Of a stretch of DNA of 64,000 nt, positions 38,364 to 46,381 are shown in pieces. The stretch's first letter is position 1. Each line of letters begins with the position of its first letter. Both the position numbers and the translations under genes were made by a program. A model generated the notes under the pieces. It was not told the origin of the DNA, made no database searches, and saw only the letters and a list, made by a program, of their open reading frames with translations. Source of the DNA: Albimonas sp963977235 (lineage in GTDB: Bacteria; Pseudomonadota; Alphaproteobacteria; Rhodobacterales; Rhodobacteraceae). Location of the stretch: assembly GCF_963977235.1 (NCBI RefSeq), contig NZ_CAXBOD010000010.1:38440-102439 (forward strand). The letters run 5' to 3'.

Positions 38364-38423
38364 GCCGCGCGGCCACCCACCAACACCGATATCAACCGCC
38401 GGCAAGGCGGGCAGGGGGCAAAG

Positions 38424-38744
38424 ATGAAGAACGGCGACGCGGACGCCTCGACGGGGCCGCAGGGCGAAGCCGCCCGCCGCGACTCCTCGATCGAGTGGGA
38501 CGACGCGGGCATGGCGACGAACTTCGCCAATGTCGTGAACATCCAGGGCACGCGGGAACAGATCGAGCTGTTCTTCGGCACCAACCGCACCTGGAACATC
38601 AAGGATGACGCGGCGCTGAAGGTCGAGCTCACCAACCGCATGATCCTGACGCCGCTCGCCGCCAAGCGGCTGCACGCGATCCTCACCCGGGTGCTGCGCG
38701 AGTACGAGCAGCGCCACGGCGCCCTCAAGGTCGACGGCGGCTGA
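38424..38744 (+). CDS. DUF3467 family protein
   Basis: Small cytosolic protein of 106 residues. After a variable N-terminus (1-27) it has the DUF3467 core: a strand ATNFANVVNIQGTREQIELFF, a short turn, then LKVELTNRMILTPLAAKRLHAILTRVLREYEQRHG, with the family's R-[MV]-I-L-T-P-x-x-A-K-R-L signature. The family's function is unknown. It lies 60 bases after the giant gene and 11 before the GAF/HlyD gene, so it belongs to the same unit. A role as chaperone or adaptor for the giant protein is conceivable but unsupported by direct evidence. Confidence 0.85.
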   Translation: MKNGDADASTGPQGEAARRDSSIEWDDAGMATNFANVVNIQGTREQIELFFGTNRTWNIKDDAALKVELTNRMILTPLAAKRLHAILTRVLREYEQRHGALKVDGG

Positions 38745-38755
38745 GGCGAGCCGCG

Positions 38756-40648
38756 ATGGACGGTCCCGCCGACCCCCCCTCCGCCGCCCGGGCGGCACAG
38801 GAGGCCGCGCCCGAGCGCTCGGAGGCGGCGCTGTGGTCGCGCCTCTCGGCGGCCCAGGGGCTGCAGGCCACGGCGGAGGCCTGGGCGCCGATGGCCGTCG
38901 CCCGGATCCGCGGCGCGCAGGCGGCCGCGGTGATGGTCGACCCCGGCCACGGCCGCCCGTTGCGGGTGCTCGCCTCCGACCCCCCGACCCGCCTGCCGTC
39001 CTCCGAGGCGCTGGCCGCGGCCGAGGGCGCCATCGCGCAGGGCCGCGGCGTGGTGCGCGGGGGGGCCGGGGGGCCGGACGCGGCATCGGGCGCGCCCGTG
39101 GCCGTGGCCGTCCCGATCCTGATCGACGGCGAGGCCCGCGGCGCCGGAGTGCTGGAACTGGCGCCGCAGAGCCCCGACGCGCTGCGCCGGGCCATGCGCT
39201 CGTTGCAATGGGCCTGCGCCTGGCTGCGCGACGCGGCCCGCGCCGAGCGCGCGGAGGCCGAGCGCACCCGCTACGCCCAGGTCGGCCACGCCCTGCACGT
39301 TGTCGTCGCCGCCGCCGAGCGCGAGGGGTTCGAGACCGCAGCCCGGGCCGCGGCCACCGACCTCGCCGCCCGCTTCCAGTGCGACCGCGTCGCCATCGGC
39401 CTGCGCCGCGGGCGCACGACCCGGGTGCGCGCGATCTCCCACGCCGCCCAGTTCGGCCGGCGCATGGATCTTGTCCGCCTGATCGCCGCGGCGATGGACG
39501 AGGCGATCGACCAGCGCGCCGTCACCCTGCACCCCGAGGCCACCGCCGAGGCGCCGCTCGCCACCCGCGCCGCCGCGGCGCTGGCCCGCGCGCATGGCGC
39601 GGGGCACGTCCTCGTCGTCCCCCTCTACGCCGTCGACCGCTATGTCGGCGCCGTGACTTTCGAGCGCCCGGCCGAGCGGGCGTTCACGCAGACCGAGGCG
39701 GAGACGCTCGAGGCCTCTGTCACCGTCCTCGCCCCCGTGCTGGAGGAGAAGCGCGCCAACGACCGGTGGCTGATCCAGCGCGCGGGCGACGCGGTGGCGG
39801 CCCATCTCGGGCGGCTGCTGGGGCCCGGCCGGCTGGCGCGCAAGCTGAGCGTGCTGGCGGTCCTCGCCGTTGTCGCCTTCTTCTGGCTGGCGCAAGCGCC
39901 CTACCGCGTCTCGGCCGACGCGGTGGTCGAGGGCGAGGTGCAGCGCGCCGTCGTCGCCCCCTTCGACGGGTTCCTCGCCGAGGCCCCGGCGCGGGCCGGC
40001 GACCGGGTGGCGGCGGGCGATCTGCTGGCCCGGCTCGACGCCGGCGACCTCGCGCTCGAACGCCTGCGCCTGGTGACCGAGCGCCAGCGACGGGTGCGCG
40101 AGTACGAACAGGCGCTGGCCCGCCGCGACCGGGCCGAGGCGCGCATCAAGTCCACCCAGATCGACCAGGCCGAGGCGCAGATCGAGCTGGTCGACGCCCG
40201 CATCGCCCGCTCCGAGCTGCGCGCGCCCTTCGACGGGGTGATCGTCTCTGGCGATCTTTCCCAGTCCATCGGCGGCGCGGTGACCCGGGGCGAGAGCCTG
40301 CTGAACGTCGCCCCGCTCGACAGCTGGCGGGTGGTGATGCAGGTCGACGAACGCCGCATCGCCGACATCGCGCCGGGGCAGGGGGGCTCGCTGCTGGTGG
40401 CCGCGCTGCCCGACCGCCCGTTCGACATCGAGGTCGTCGCCGTCACTCCCGTCGCCCGCTACGCCGAGGGCGCCACCACCTTCGAGGTCGAGGCCCGCGT
40501 GCTGGGCGACGCCCATCGCCTTGCGCCCGGCATGGAGGGCGCCGGGCGCATCTCCGTCGACGAGCGTCGCCTGATCGCCATCTGGATGCGTCCGCTGGTC
40601 GACTGGGCCCGCCTGACCGCGTGGCGCTGGGCGCCCTGGGCGTTCTGA
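38756..40648 (+). CDS. GAF-GAF-TM-HlyD membrane fusion protein
   Basis: Protein of 630 residues that joins a cytosolic sensory half to a periplasmic adaptor. Residues about 20-175 and 190-345 are GAF-like domains (the second includes RFQCDRVAIGLRRG and GHVLVVPLYAVDRYVGAVTFERP). One membrane segment follows at about 361-383 (VLAVLAVVAFFWLA). The rest is HlyD-like: a lipoyl half (VVAPFDGFLAEAPARAGDRVAAGDLLARLD), a coiled-coil hairpin, a second lipoyl half (SELRAPFDGVIVSGDLSQSIGG) and a beta-barrel. Adaptors of this kind bridge inner-membrane exporters to the outer membrane. It lies 4 bases before the M50/HlyD gene. What ligand the GAF domains sense is not visible. Confidence 0.88.
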   Translation: MDGPADPPSAARAAQEAAPERSEAALWSRLSAAQGLQATAEAWAPMAVARIRGAQAAAVMVDPGHGRPLRVLASDPPTRLPSSEALAAAEGAIAQGRGVVRGGAGGPDAASGAPVAVAVPILIDGEARGAGVLELAPQSPDALRRAMRSLQWACAWLRDAARAERAEAERTRYAQVGHALHVVVAAAEREGFETAARAAATDLAARFQCDRVAIGLRRGRTTRVRAISHAAQFGRRMDLVRLIAAAMDEAIDQRAVTLHPEATAEAPLATRAAAALARAHGAGHVLVVPLYAVDRYVGAVTFERPAERAFTQTEAETLEASVTVLAPVLEEKRANDRWLIQRAGDAVAAHLGRLLGPGRLARKLSVLAVLAVVAFFWLAQAPYRVSADAVVEGEVQRAVVAPFDGFLAEAPARAGDRVAAGDLLARLDAGDLALERLRLVTERQRRVREYEQALARRDRAEARIKSTQIDQAEAQIELVDARIARSELRAPFDGVIVSGDLSQSIGGAVTRGESLLNVAPLDSWRVVMQVDERRIADIAPGQGGSLLVAALPDRPFDIEVVAVTPVARYAEGATTFEVEARVLGDAHRLAPGMEGAGRISVDERRLIAIWMRPLVDWARLTAWRWAPWAF

Positions 40649-40652
40649 GGCC

Positions 40653-42797
40653 ATGCCCAGGGGTTTCCTCTCGTCGGACTGGTACCGGGTGGCCGACCTC
40701 AAGCCGCGCCTCGCGGCCCATGTCGAGATCCACCGCCAGGTGTTCCGCGGCGGCGTCTGGCACATCGTCCAGGACCGCCACAACGGCCGCTATCACCGCG
40801 TTGGGCCGGCCGGGAACCTGATGCTCAACCTGATGAACGGCCGGCGCTCCGTGGCCGAGATCTGGGAGACCGCCTGCGAGCGGTTCGAGGACGATCCCCC
40901 CACCCAGGACGAGGTGATCCGCCTGCTCTCGCAGCTCCACAGCTCGGACCTGGTGGCGGGCGGGGCGACGCCCGACCTCGATGAGCTCGCCCGGCGGGCC
41001 GAGACGCAGGCCCGCCGCAACCTGTTGATGCGCATCCGCAATCCGATGGCGATGCGGCTGCCGCTGCTCGATCCCGACCGGTTCCTCGCGGCGACCGCCT
41101 GGCTGGCGCGGCCGATCTTCACGGTCTGGGGATTCCTGGCGTGGGTGGCGCTGCTGGTCTGGGGCGGGGTCGTCGCGGCGCTGAACTGGGCGCCGCTGAC
41201 CTCGGGCCTCGCCGACCGGGTGCTGACGGTCGAGAACCTCGCCCTCGTCGCCATCGCCTACCCGCTGGTCAAGACGATCCATGAGCTGGGCCACGCCTAC
41301 GCCTCCAAGGTCTGGGGGGGCGAGGTGCATGAGGTCGGCGTGATGTTCCTGGTGTTCATCCCGGTGCCCTATGTGGACGCCTCGGCCTCCTCGGCCTTCG
41401 CCTCGAAGTGGCGGCGCGCGGTGGTGGGCGGGGCGGGGATCATGGTCGAGCTGGCGCTCGCGGCCCTCGCGGCGCTGACGTGGGTCGAGCTCGAGCCGGG
41501 GCTGCTGCGCGCCTTCTGCTTCAACGTGATGCTGATCGGGGGCGTCTCGACGCTGTTTTTCAACGGCAACCCGCTGCTGCGCTTCGACGGCTACTTCGTG
41601 ATGTGCGACCTGGTCGAGATCCCCAACCTCGGCACCCGGGCGAACCGGCATGTCCTCAATCTCGTGCAGCGCTGTGCCTTCGGCCGCAAGGACATCGACA
41701 GCGTGGTCACGGCGCGGGGCGAGGCGGCCTGGTTCGTCCTCTACGCCGTTGCGGCCTTCGTCTATCGCCTGTTCATCGCGGTCGCGATCAGCCTGTTCGT
41801 GGCCACCAAGTTCTTCTTCATCGGCGCGGCGCTGGCGGTGTGGTCGCTGTCGAACGCCTTCCTGTGGCCGCTGATGAAGGGCGCCTGGCATGTCGTCGCC
41901 TCGCCCGCGCTTCGCGGCCGCCGGGTGCGCGCGGTTTCGGCGGTCGGGGTTGTCCTGGGGGCGATCGCGGCGGGGCTTTTCGCCGTGCCGCTGCCCCACG
42001 CCTCGATCGCCCAGGGCGTGGTGCGGATCGAAGAGGACCGGATCCTGCGCGCGGGCGCGGGGGGCTTTGTCGCCGCCGTGCACGCCCCCTCGGGCAAGGT
42101 CGCGGCCGGGGCGCCGATCCTGACGCTCGAGGATCCCGCGCTCGCGGCCGAGACCCGCCTGCTCGAGTCGCGCCTGGCCGAGATGCGCCTGCGCCTGCGC
42201 TCGGTCCTGATGCTCGACCGGGTGCAGGCCGAGCTGTTCCGCGTGCAGGTCGAGCATCTCGAGGCCCGCGTCGCCGATATCCGTCAGCGCGCCGCCGCGC
42301 TCGAGCTGTTCGCCCCCGCCGCGGGCCGGGTGGTGATCCGCGACGCCGACCGGCTGCTGGGCAAGTGGCTCGCCAAGGGCGAGACCGTGGGCTGGCTGCT
42401 GTCGGATGAGCCCGTGGTGCTCTCGATCGCCGTGCCCGAGACCGAGGCGGAGCTGGTGCGCGGCGACACCCGCGCCGTCGCCCTGCGGTTCGAGCGTCAG
42501 CTGGACCGCGAGATCCCCGCCGCGATCCTGCGCGCGGCCCCCGAGGGCGAGGCGCGGCTGCCCTCGCGCGCCCTGTCGACCGCCGCCGGGGGCCCGTTCC
42601 CGACGCTGCCCTCCGACCCCGATGGGCTCGCGACGCTCGACGTCGCCTTCCGCTTCGACGTGGCCCCGCTCGACCCGCTGCCGGTCGAGATGGTGGGAGA
42701 GCGCGCGCTTTTGCGCTTCGACCATGGCCTTGAGCCGCTGGCCCCGCGCATCTGGCGCGCCGCCCGGCAGCTGTTCCTGGCGCGCTTCAATGTCTGA
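40653..42797 (+). CDS. PqqD-like / M50 metalloprotease / HlyD-like fusion
   Basis: Polytopic membrane protein of 714 residues. Residues about 20-95 resemble a PqqD/RRE-type winged helix (HIVQDRHNGRYHRVGPAGNLMLNLMNGRRSV), the peptide-binding domain of many maturation systems. The centre (about 145-455) is a site-2-protease-like membrane domain with zinc motif HELGH at 210-214 and the partner Asp at 312 in NPLLRFDGYF. The C-terminal part (about 460-700) is HlyD-like, with a lipoyl-type strand pair and coiled coil. Proteins of this layout occur next to exporters of peptides and large proteins. Here it may process or thread the LEPR-XLL protein. Its 3' end overlaps the SecA-like gene by 8 bases. 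Confidence 0.88.
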   Translation: MPRGFLSSDWYRVADLKPRLAAHVEIHRQVFRGGVWHIVQDRHNGRYHRVGPAGNLMLNLMNGRRSVAEIWETACERFEDDPPTQDEVIRLLSQLHSSDLVAGGATPDLDELARRAETQARRNLLMRIRNPMAMRLPLLDPDRFLAATAWLARPIFTVWGFLAWVALLVWGGVVAALNWAPLTSGLADRVLTVENLALVAIAYPLVKTIHELGHAYASKVWGGEVHEVGVMFLVFIPVPYVDASASSAFASKWRRAVVGGAGIMVELALAALAALTWVELEPGLLRAFCFNVMLIGGVSTLFFNGNPLLRFDGYFVMCDLVEIPNLGTRANRHVLNLVQRCAFGRKDIDSVVTARGEAAWFVLYAVAAFVYRLFIAVAISLFVATKFFFIGAALAVWSLSNAFLWPLMKGAWHVVASPALRGRRVRAVSAVGVVLGAIAAGLFAVPLPHASIAQGVVRIEEDRILRAGAGGFVAAVHAPSGKVAAGAPILTLEDPALAAETRLLESRLAEMRLRLRSVLMLDRVQAELFRVQVEHLEARVADIRQRAAALELFAPAAGRVVIRDADRLLGKWLAKGETVGWLLSDEPVVLSIAVPETEAELVRGDTRAVALRFERQLDREIPAAILRAAPEGEARLPSRALSTAAGGPFPTLPSDPDGLATLDVAFRFDVAPLDPLPVEMVGERALLRFDHGLEPLAPRIWRAARQLFLARFNV

Positions 42798-44799
42798 CGC
42801 GGCCCTCCCCCTGCGCCTGCCGCACCCGGTCGCCTATGCCGAGCGCGGCGACGAGATCGACGCCGCGCTCGACCGCTGGGGCCGGCGCGCGGCGGCGCCG
42901 GTCACCGCGCGCCTCGCCCGCCTGCGCGCGGCGGGTCCCGCGCGGTTCCTCGCCCGCGCCTCGGCGCTTGCGCCCGGGTTCGAGGCGCTGAGCGACGCCG
43001 AACTCGACGCCCGCCTCCCCGCCCTGCGCGAGAGCCTGCGCGCCCGGACCCATCCCGCCGACGAGATCCTGGCCCCCGCCCTCGCCCATGTGCGCGAGGC
43101 CGCCTGGCGCAGCCTCGGGCGGCGGCCCTACGACGTGCAGATGCAGGGGGCGCGCGCCCTCCTGCGCGGCTTCGTGGCCGAGATGCGCACCGGCGAGGGC
43201 AAGACCCTGGTCGCGGCGCTGACCGCCGTGGTCCATGCGCTCGCCGGTCGGCCGGTCCATGTGGTGACCGCCAACGAATACCTCGCCGCGCGCGACGGCG
43301 AGGAGCTGGCCCCCCTCTACGCCCGCATGGGCCTGAGCGTGGGCACGATCCGCCCGGACGAGCCGCCCGAGGCGCGGCGGCGCGCCTATGCCGCCGACGT
43401 GGTCCACGCCTCGGGCAAGGATCTGGCCTTCGACTACCTGCGCGACCGCATCCACCTGCGCCGGCGCCCCGGAAACCTGCGCCGCAAGGCCGAGCGGCTG
43501 ATCGGGCGCGAGGCGCCGGACGATCTGCGCATGCGGGGCCTGCATGTGGCGGTGGTGGACGAGGCCGACAGCGTGATGATCGACGAGGCCCGCACCCCGC
43601 TGATCATCTCGGGCAAGGGCGCCGATCCCGCCGACCTCGCGCTCTTCCGCCACGCCCGCGCCGTCGCGGCCGCGTTGGAGGAGCGGCGCGACTATCGCCT
43701 CTCGCCCCGCCGCGACCGGGTGGAGCTGACCGACAGGGGGCGCGACCTGCTCGACGATCTCGCCGAGACGGACGAGGACGCGCCCCGCGCCTTCCGCGTG
43801 CCGGTGATCCGCGAGCATGCCGTGGTCCAGGCGCTGGCCGCCGACCACGTGTTCCGCCGCGACGCGCATTACATCGTGCGCGAGGACAAGATCGCCATCG
43901 TGGACGAGTTCACCGGTCGCCCCCAGCCCGATCGCACCTGGTCGGACGGCCTGCACCAGATGATCGAGCTCAAGGAGGGGCTCGAGCCCTCGCCCCCCCA
44001 CCGCACCGAGGCGCGCATCACCTTCCAGCGCTTCTTCCGCCGCTATGACCGCCTGTGCGGGATGACCGGCACCGCGCGGGATTCCGCCTGGGAGTTCTGG
44101 TCGGTCTACCGCCTGCCGGTGGACCGCATCCCCACCCATCGTCCCGACGCCCGCCGCGTCGACCGACCCCGGGTCTGGCGCTCGGGCGAGGCGCGCGACC
44201 GGGCGCTGGCCGGCGAGATCGCCCGCCTTCAGGCCGAGGGGCGCGCGGTCCTGCTCGGGGTCCGCTCGGTCGCCGCGGCCGAGGCGGTGTCGGCCCGCCT
44301 CGCGGCGCTGGGGGCGCCCCACCAGGTGCTGTCGGCCGCGCAGGACGCCGACGAGGCCGAGAAGATCGCCCGCGCCGGCGTGCCCGGCGCGGTGACGGTC
44401 GCGACCGCCATGGCCGGGCGCGGCACCGACATCCGCCTCGGGCCCGGCGTGCCCGAGACCGGCGGCCTGCACGTGATCGTGGCCGAGCGTCACGACAGCC
44501 GCCGCGTCGACCTGCAGCTGGCTGGCCGCTGCGGACGCCAGGGCGATCCGGGCCGGGTGCAGACGTTCCTCAGTCTCGACGACGAGCTGCTGCAGGGCAG
44601 GGCGGCCGCCCCCGCCCGGGCGCTCGCCAGCCTGGCGCTGGCCCTGCTGCCGGGCGCCGTGGGCGAGCGGGCGGCGGCGCGCCTGCTGCGCGCCCGCCAG
44701 AAGGCGGTCGAGCACGCCCACGCCGTGATGCGCCGCGACCTGCTCGAAACCGACAAGCGGCTGGCCGACATGCTCGCGCTGTCGGGCCAGATGGAATAG
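42790..44799 (+). CDS. Shortened SecA-like translocase ATPase
   Basis: Motor protein of 669 residues against about 850-950 for housekeeping SecA. Walker A is MRTGEGKT (132-139). Other SecA motifs are VVTANEYLAARDGEEL, FDYLRDR, VVDEADSVMIDEARTPLIISG with the DEAD box at 257-260, AIVDEFTGRPQPDRTWSDGLHQ, CGMTGTA, ATAMAGRGTDI and QLAGRCGRQGDPG (about 577-589). The two nucleotide-binding domains and the preprotein cross-linking region are therefore present. The sequence stops just after the start of the scaffold helix (KAVEHAHAVMRRDLLETDKRL), so most of the helical scaffold, the wing domain, the two-helix finger and the zinc-binding tail are missing. I start it at ATG 42790, which overlaps the upstream stop by 8 bases. 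It is not the housekeeping SecA and is probably dedicated to the neighbouring export system. Confidence 0.92.
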   Translation: MSDAALPLRLPHPVAYAERGDEIDAALDRWGRRAAAPVTARLARLRAAGPARFLARASALAPGFEALSDAELDARLPALRESLRARTHPADEILAPALAHVREAAWRSLGRRPYDVQMQGARALLRGFVAEMRTGEGKTLVAALTAVVHALAGRPVHVVTANEYLAARDGEELAPLYARMGLSVGTIRPDEPPEARRRAYAADVVHASGKDLAFDYLRDRIHLRRRPGNLRRKAERLIGREAPDDLRMRGLHVAVVDEADSVMIDEARTPLIISGKGADPADLALFRHARAVAAALEERRDYRLSPRRDRVELTDRGRDLLDDLAETDEDAPRAFRVPVIREHAVVQALAADHVFRRDAHYIVREDKIAIVDEFTGRPQPDRTWSDGLHQMIELKEGLEPSPPHRTEARITFQRFFRRYDRLCGMTGTARDSAWEFWSVYRLPVDRIPTHRPDARRVDRPRVWRSGEARDRALAGEIARLQAEGRAVLLGVRSVAAAEAVSARLAALGAPHQVLSAAQDADEAEKIARAGVPGAVTVATAMAGRGTDIRLGPGVPETGGLHVIVAERHDSRRVDLQLAGRCGRQGDPGRVQTFLSLDDELLQGRAAAPARALASLALALLPGAVGERAAARLLRARQKAVEHAHAVMRRDLLETDKRLADMLALSGQME

Positions 44800-44810
44800 G
44801 ATTTGCGCGT

Positions 44811-45626
44811 ATGAAACAGGGTCTCGCAGCGGTTCTGGCCTGCCTCCTCGCCGCGCCCGGCGCGGCGCAGGAGGGCGAGCGGCACGACTGCGTCATCGAC
44901 CCGCCGGTGGTCATCGCGCTCGCCTCCGCCGTGCCGGGACTGCTGGCCGAGGTCACCGTCGCGCGCGGCGATCAGGTCGCCGCCGGCCAGCTCGTCGCCC
45001 GCCTCGACGCCACGCTCGAGCGGGCGACCCGCGACCTGCTGCGCACCCGCGTCGCCTCGACCGCCGCGATCGAGGCCCAGACCGCGCGGGTCGACTTCAT
45101 CGAAAGCCGTCAGCAGCGCGTGCGCGAGCTGTTCGCCCGCGGCGTCGCCACCCAGGAGACCCTGGACGAGATCGAGAGCGCGGCCATCGAGGCCCGCTCG
45201 ATCCTGCGCGAGGTCGAGACCGAACAGGCCATCGCCGCCCAGGAGCTGGCCCGCGCCGAGGCCGCCGTGAAGCTGCGCGAGATCCGCAGCCCCATCGAGG
45301 GCATCGTGCAGGAGCGCACCCTCTCCCCCGGCGAATACATGCACCAGGAGAGCCACGTGGCGGTGGTGGTCAAGCTCGACCCCCTCCATGTCGAGGCGTT
45401 CCTGCCGGTCGAGCTTTATGGCTCGATCGCCGTCGGCGACGAGGCGACGGTCCTGCCCGCGCCCCCGGTCGAGGGCGCCCATGCCGCCACCGTAAGGGTG
45501 ATCGACCGGGTGTTCGACGCGGCCTCGGGCACCTTCGGCGTGCGGCTGGAGCTGCCGAACCCCGAGGGCGCCTTGCCCGGCGGACACCGCTGCAAGGTGG
45601 TCTTCGCCCGCCCGCCGTCGAACTGA
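44811..45626 (+). CDS. HlyD-type periplasmic adaptor
   Basis: Exported periplasmic protein of 271 residues. The signal peptide MKQGLAAVLACLLAAPGAAQ is cleaved near residue 20. It has a lipoyl half-motif (VPGLLAEVTVARGDQVAAGQLVARLD), a coiled-coil hairpin of about 95 residues, the second half (KLREIRSPIEGIVQERTLSPGEYM), and a beta-barrel plus a short membrane-proximal domain. This is the efflux periplasmic adaptor fold. No inner-membrane RND or ABC partner lies beside it, so it presumably works with the other two HlyD-bearing proteins of this unit. It is the third adaptor-like segment in the cassette and lies 11 bases after the SecA-like gene. Confidence 0.9.
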   Translation: MKQGLAAVLACLLAAPGAAQEGERHDCVIDPPVVIALASAVPGLLAEVTVARGDQVAAGQLVARLDATLERATRDLLRTRVASTAAIEAQTARVDFIESRQQRVRELFARGVATQETLDEIESAAIEARSILREVETEQAIAAQELARAEAAVKLREIRSPIEGIVQERTLSPGEYMHQESHVAVVVKLDPLHVEAFLPVELYGSIAVGDEATVLPAPPVEGAHAATVRVIDRVFDAASGTFGVRLELPNPEGALPGGHRCKVVFARPPSN

Positions 45627-45631
45627 GCGCC

Positions 45632-46381
45632 ATGCTGACCGCCGCCCATACGCTCGCCCCCGGACCCGACCTCGCGGCGCGGCTGCGCGGGGTCGTGACG
45701 GGGCTGGGCGTTTCGTTCGGGGCCGAACGCTCCGTGAAGCTGGAGGCGGGCGAGGCGCGGGGCGGCCGCGCGCTGTTCTCCGTCGCGCTGGGGGCGGATC
45801 CGCGCGCCGATCTCCTCGCCGCCGCGCACGCCATGGGGGCGCCCGAGACCGCCGTCGCCCCCCTGCTCCCCTACGCGGGCGCCGCCGCCCACCTGCATTT
45901 CGGCGCCGAGCCGCCGGCCACCGCGAAGCTCTACCTCGAGTTCGCGGTCCCGCCGCCGCGGCGCGCCGACCTGGTGTTCCTCGCCGCCAAGTGGCGCCTG
46001 GATGGGGCCGCCCCGCCCGCGCTCGCCACCTATTGCCGCCGCGACGAGGGGCTGGAGGACCTGCTGGACCGCCTCGCGCCCGCGCCCCTCCACGCCCCGC
46101 TCCGCGCCCTCGCCGCGCGCGCCGCCCGCGGCCCGCGCGCGCTGGAGGTGGCCGAGCCGCCCTCGCCGCGCCTGTCGCTGGACCTCAACCTCTACGATGC
46201 CGGCCTGACGCTGGCCGACGCCGCGGCGGAGCTTCTTGCCCTGCATCGCGCCCTCGACGCGCCGGGGGGGCAGGCGTTGCTGGACGCCCACGGCGCCGAG
46301 CCGCTGGGCCATGTCGCCGCCGGACGCTCGCGCGCCGGCGCGCCCTTCGCCACGATCTATTTCGGGGGCGGGCCGGGATGA
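45632..46381 (+). CDS. Unrecognised cassette protein A
   Basis: Protein of 249 residues with no family I recognise, no signal peptide and no membrane segment. It is Ala/Leu/Pro-rich with several strand-like motifs separated by helices (AKLYLEFAVP, LSLDLNLYDAG, FATIYFGGG). The alternation of x-L-Y-x-x-F or D-L-N-L-Y strands with helical stretches recalls an alpha/beta barrel, and the next gene shows a similar rhythm (WEFYVYDY, LDLYTG), so the two may be distant relatives. It starts 5 bases after the adaptor gene and its stop overlaps the next start by 4 bases (ATGA), so it is surely translated together with its neighbours. Confidence 0.75.
   Translation: MLTAAHTLAPGPDLAARLRGVVTGLGVSFGAERSVKLEAGEARGGRALFSVALGADPRADLLAAAHAMGAPETAVAPLLPYAGAAAHLHFGAEPPATAKLYLEFAVPPPRRADLVFLAAKWRLDGAAPPALATYCRRDEGLEDLLDRLAPAPLHAPLRALAARAARGPRALEVAEPPSPRLSLDLNLYDAGLTLADAAAELLALHRALDAPGGQALLDAHGAEPLGHVAAGRSRAGAPFATIYFGGGPG

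Noticed and set aside
42787..44721. Long antisense frame over the SecA-like gene
   Set aside because: It is a GC-composition shadow; the sense strand has unmistakable SecA motifs throughout.
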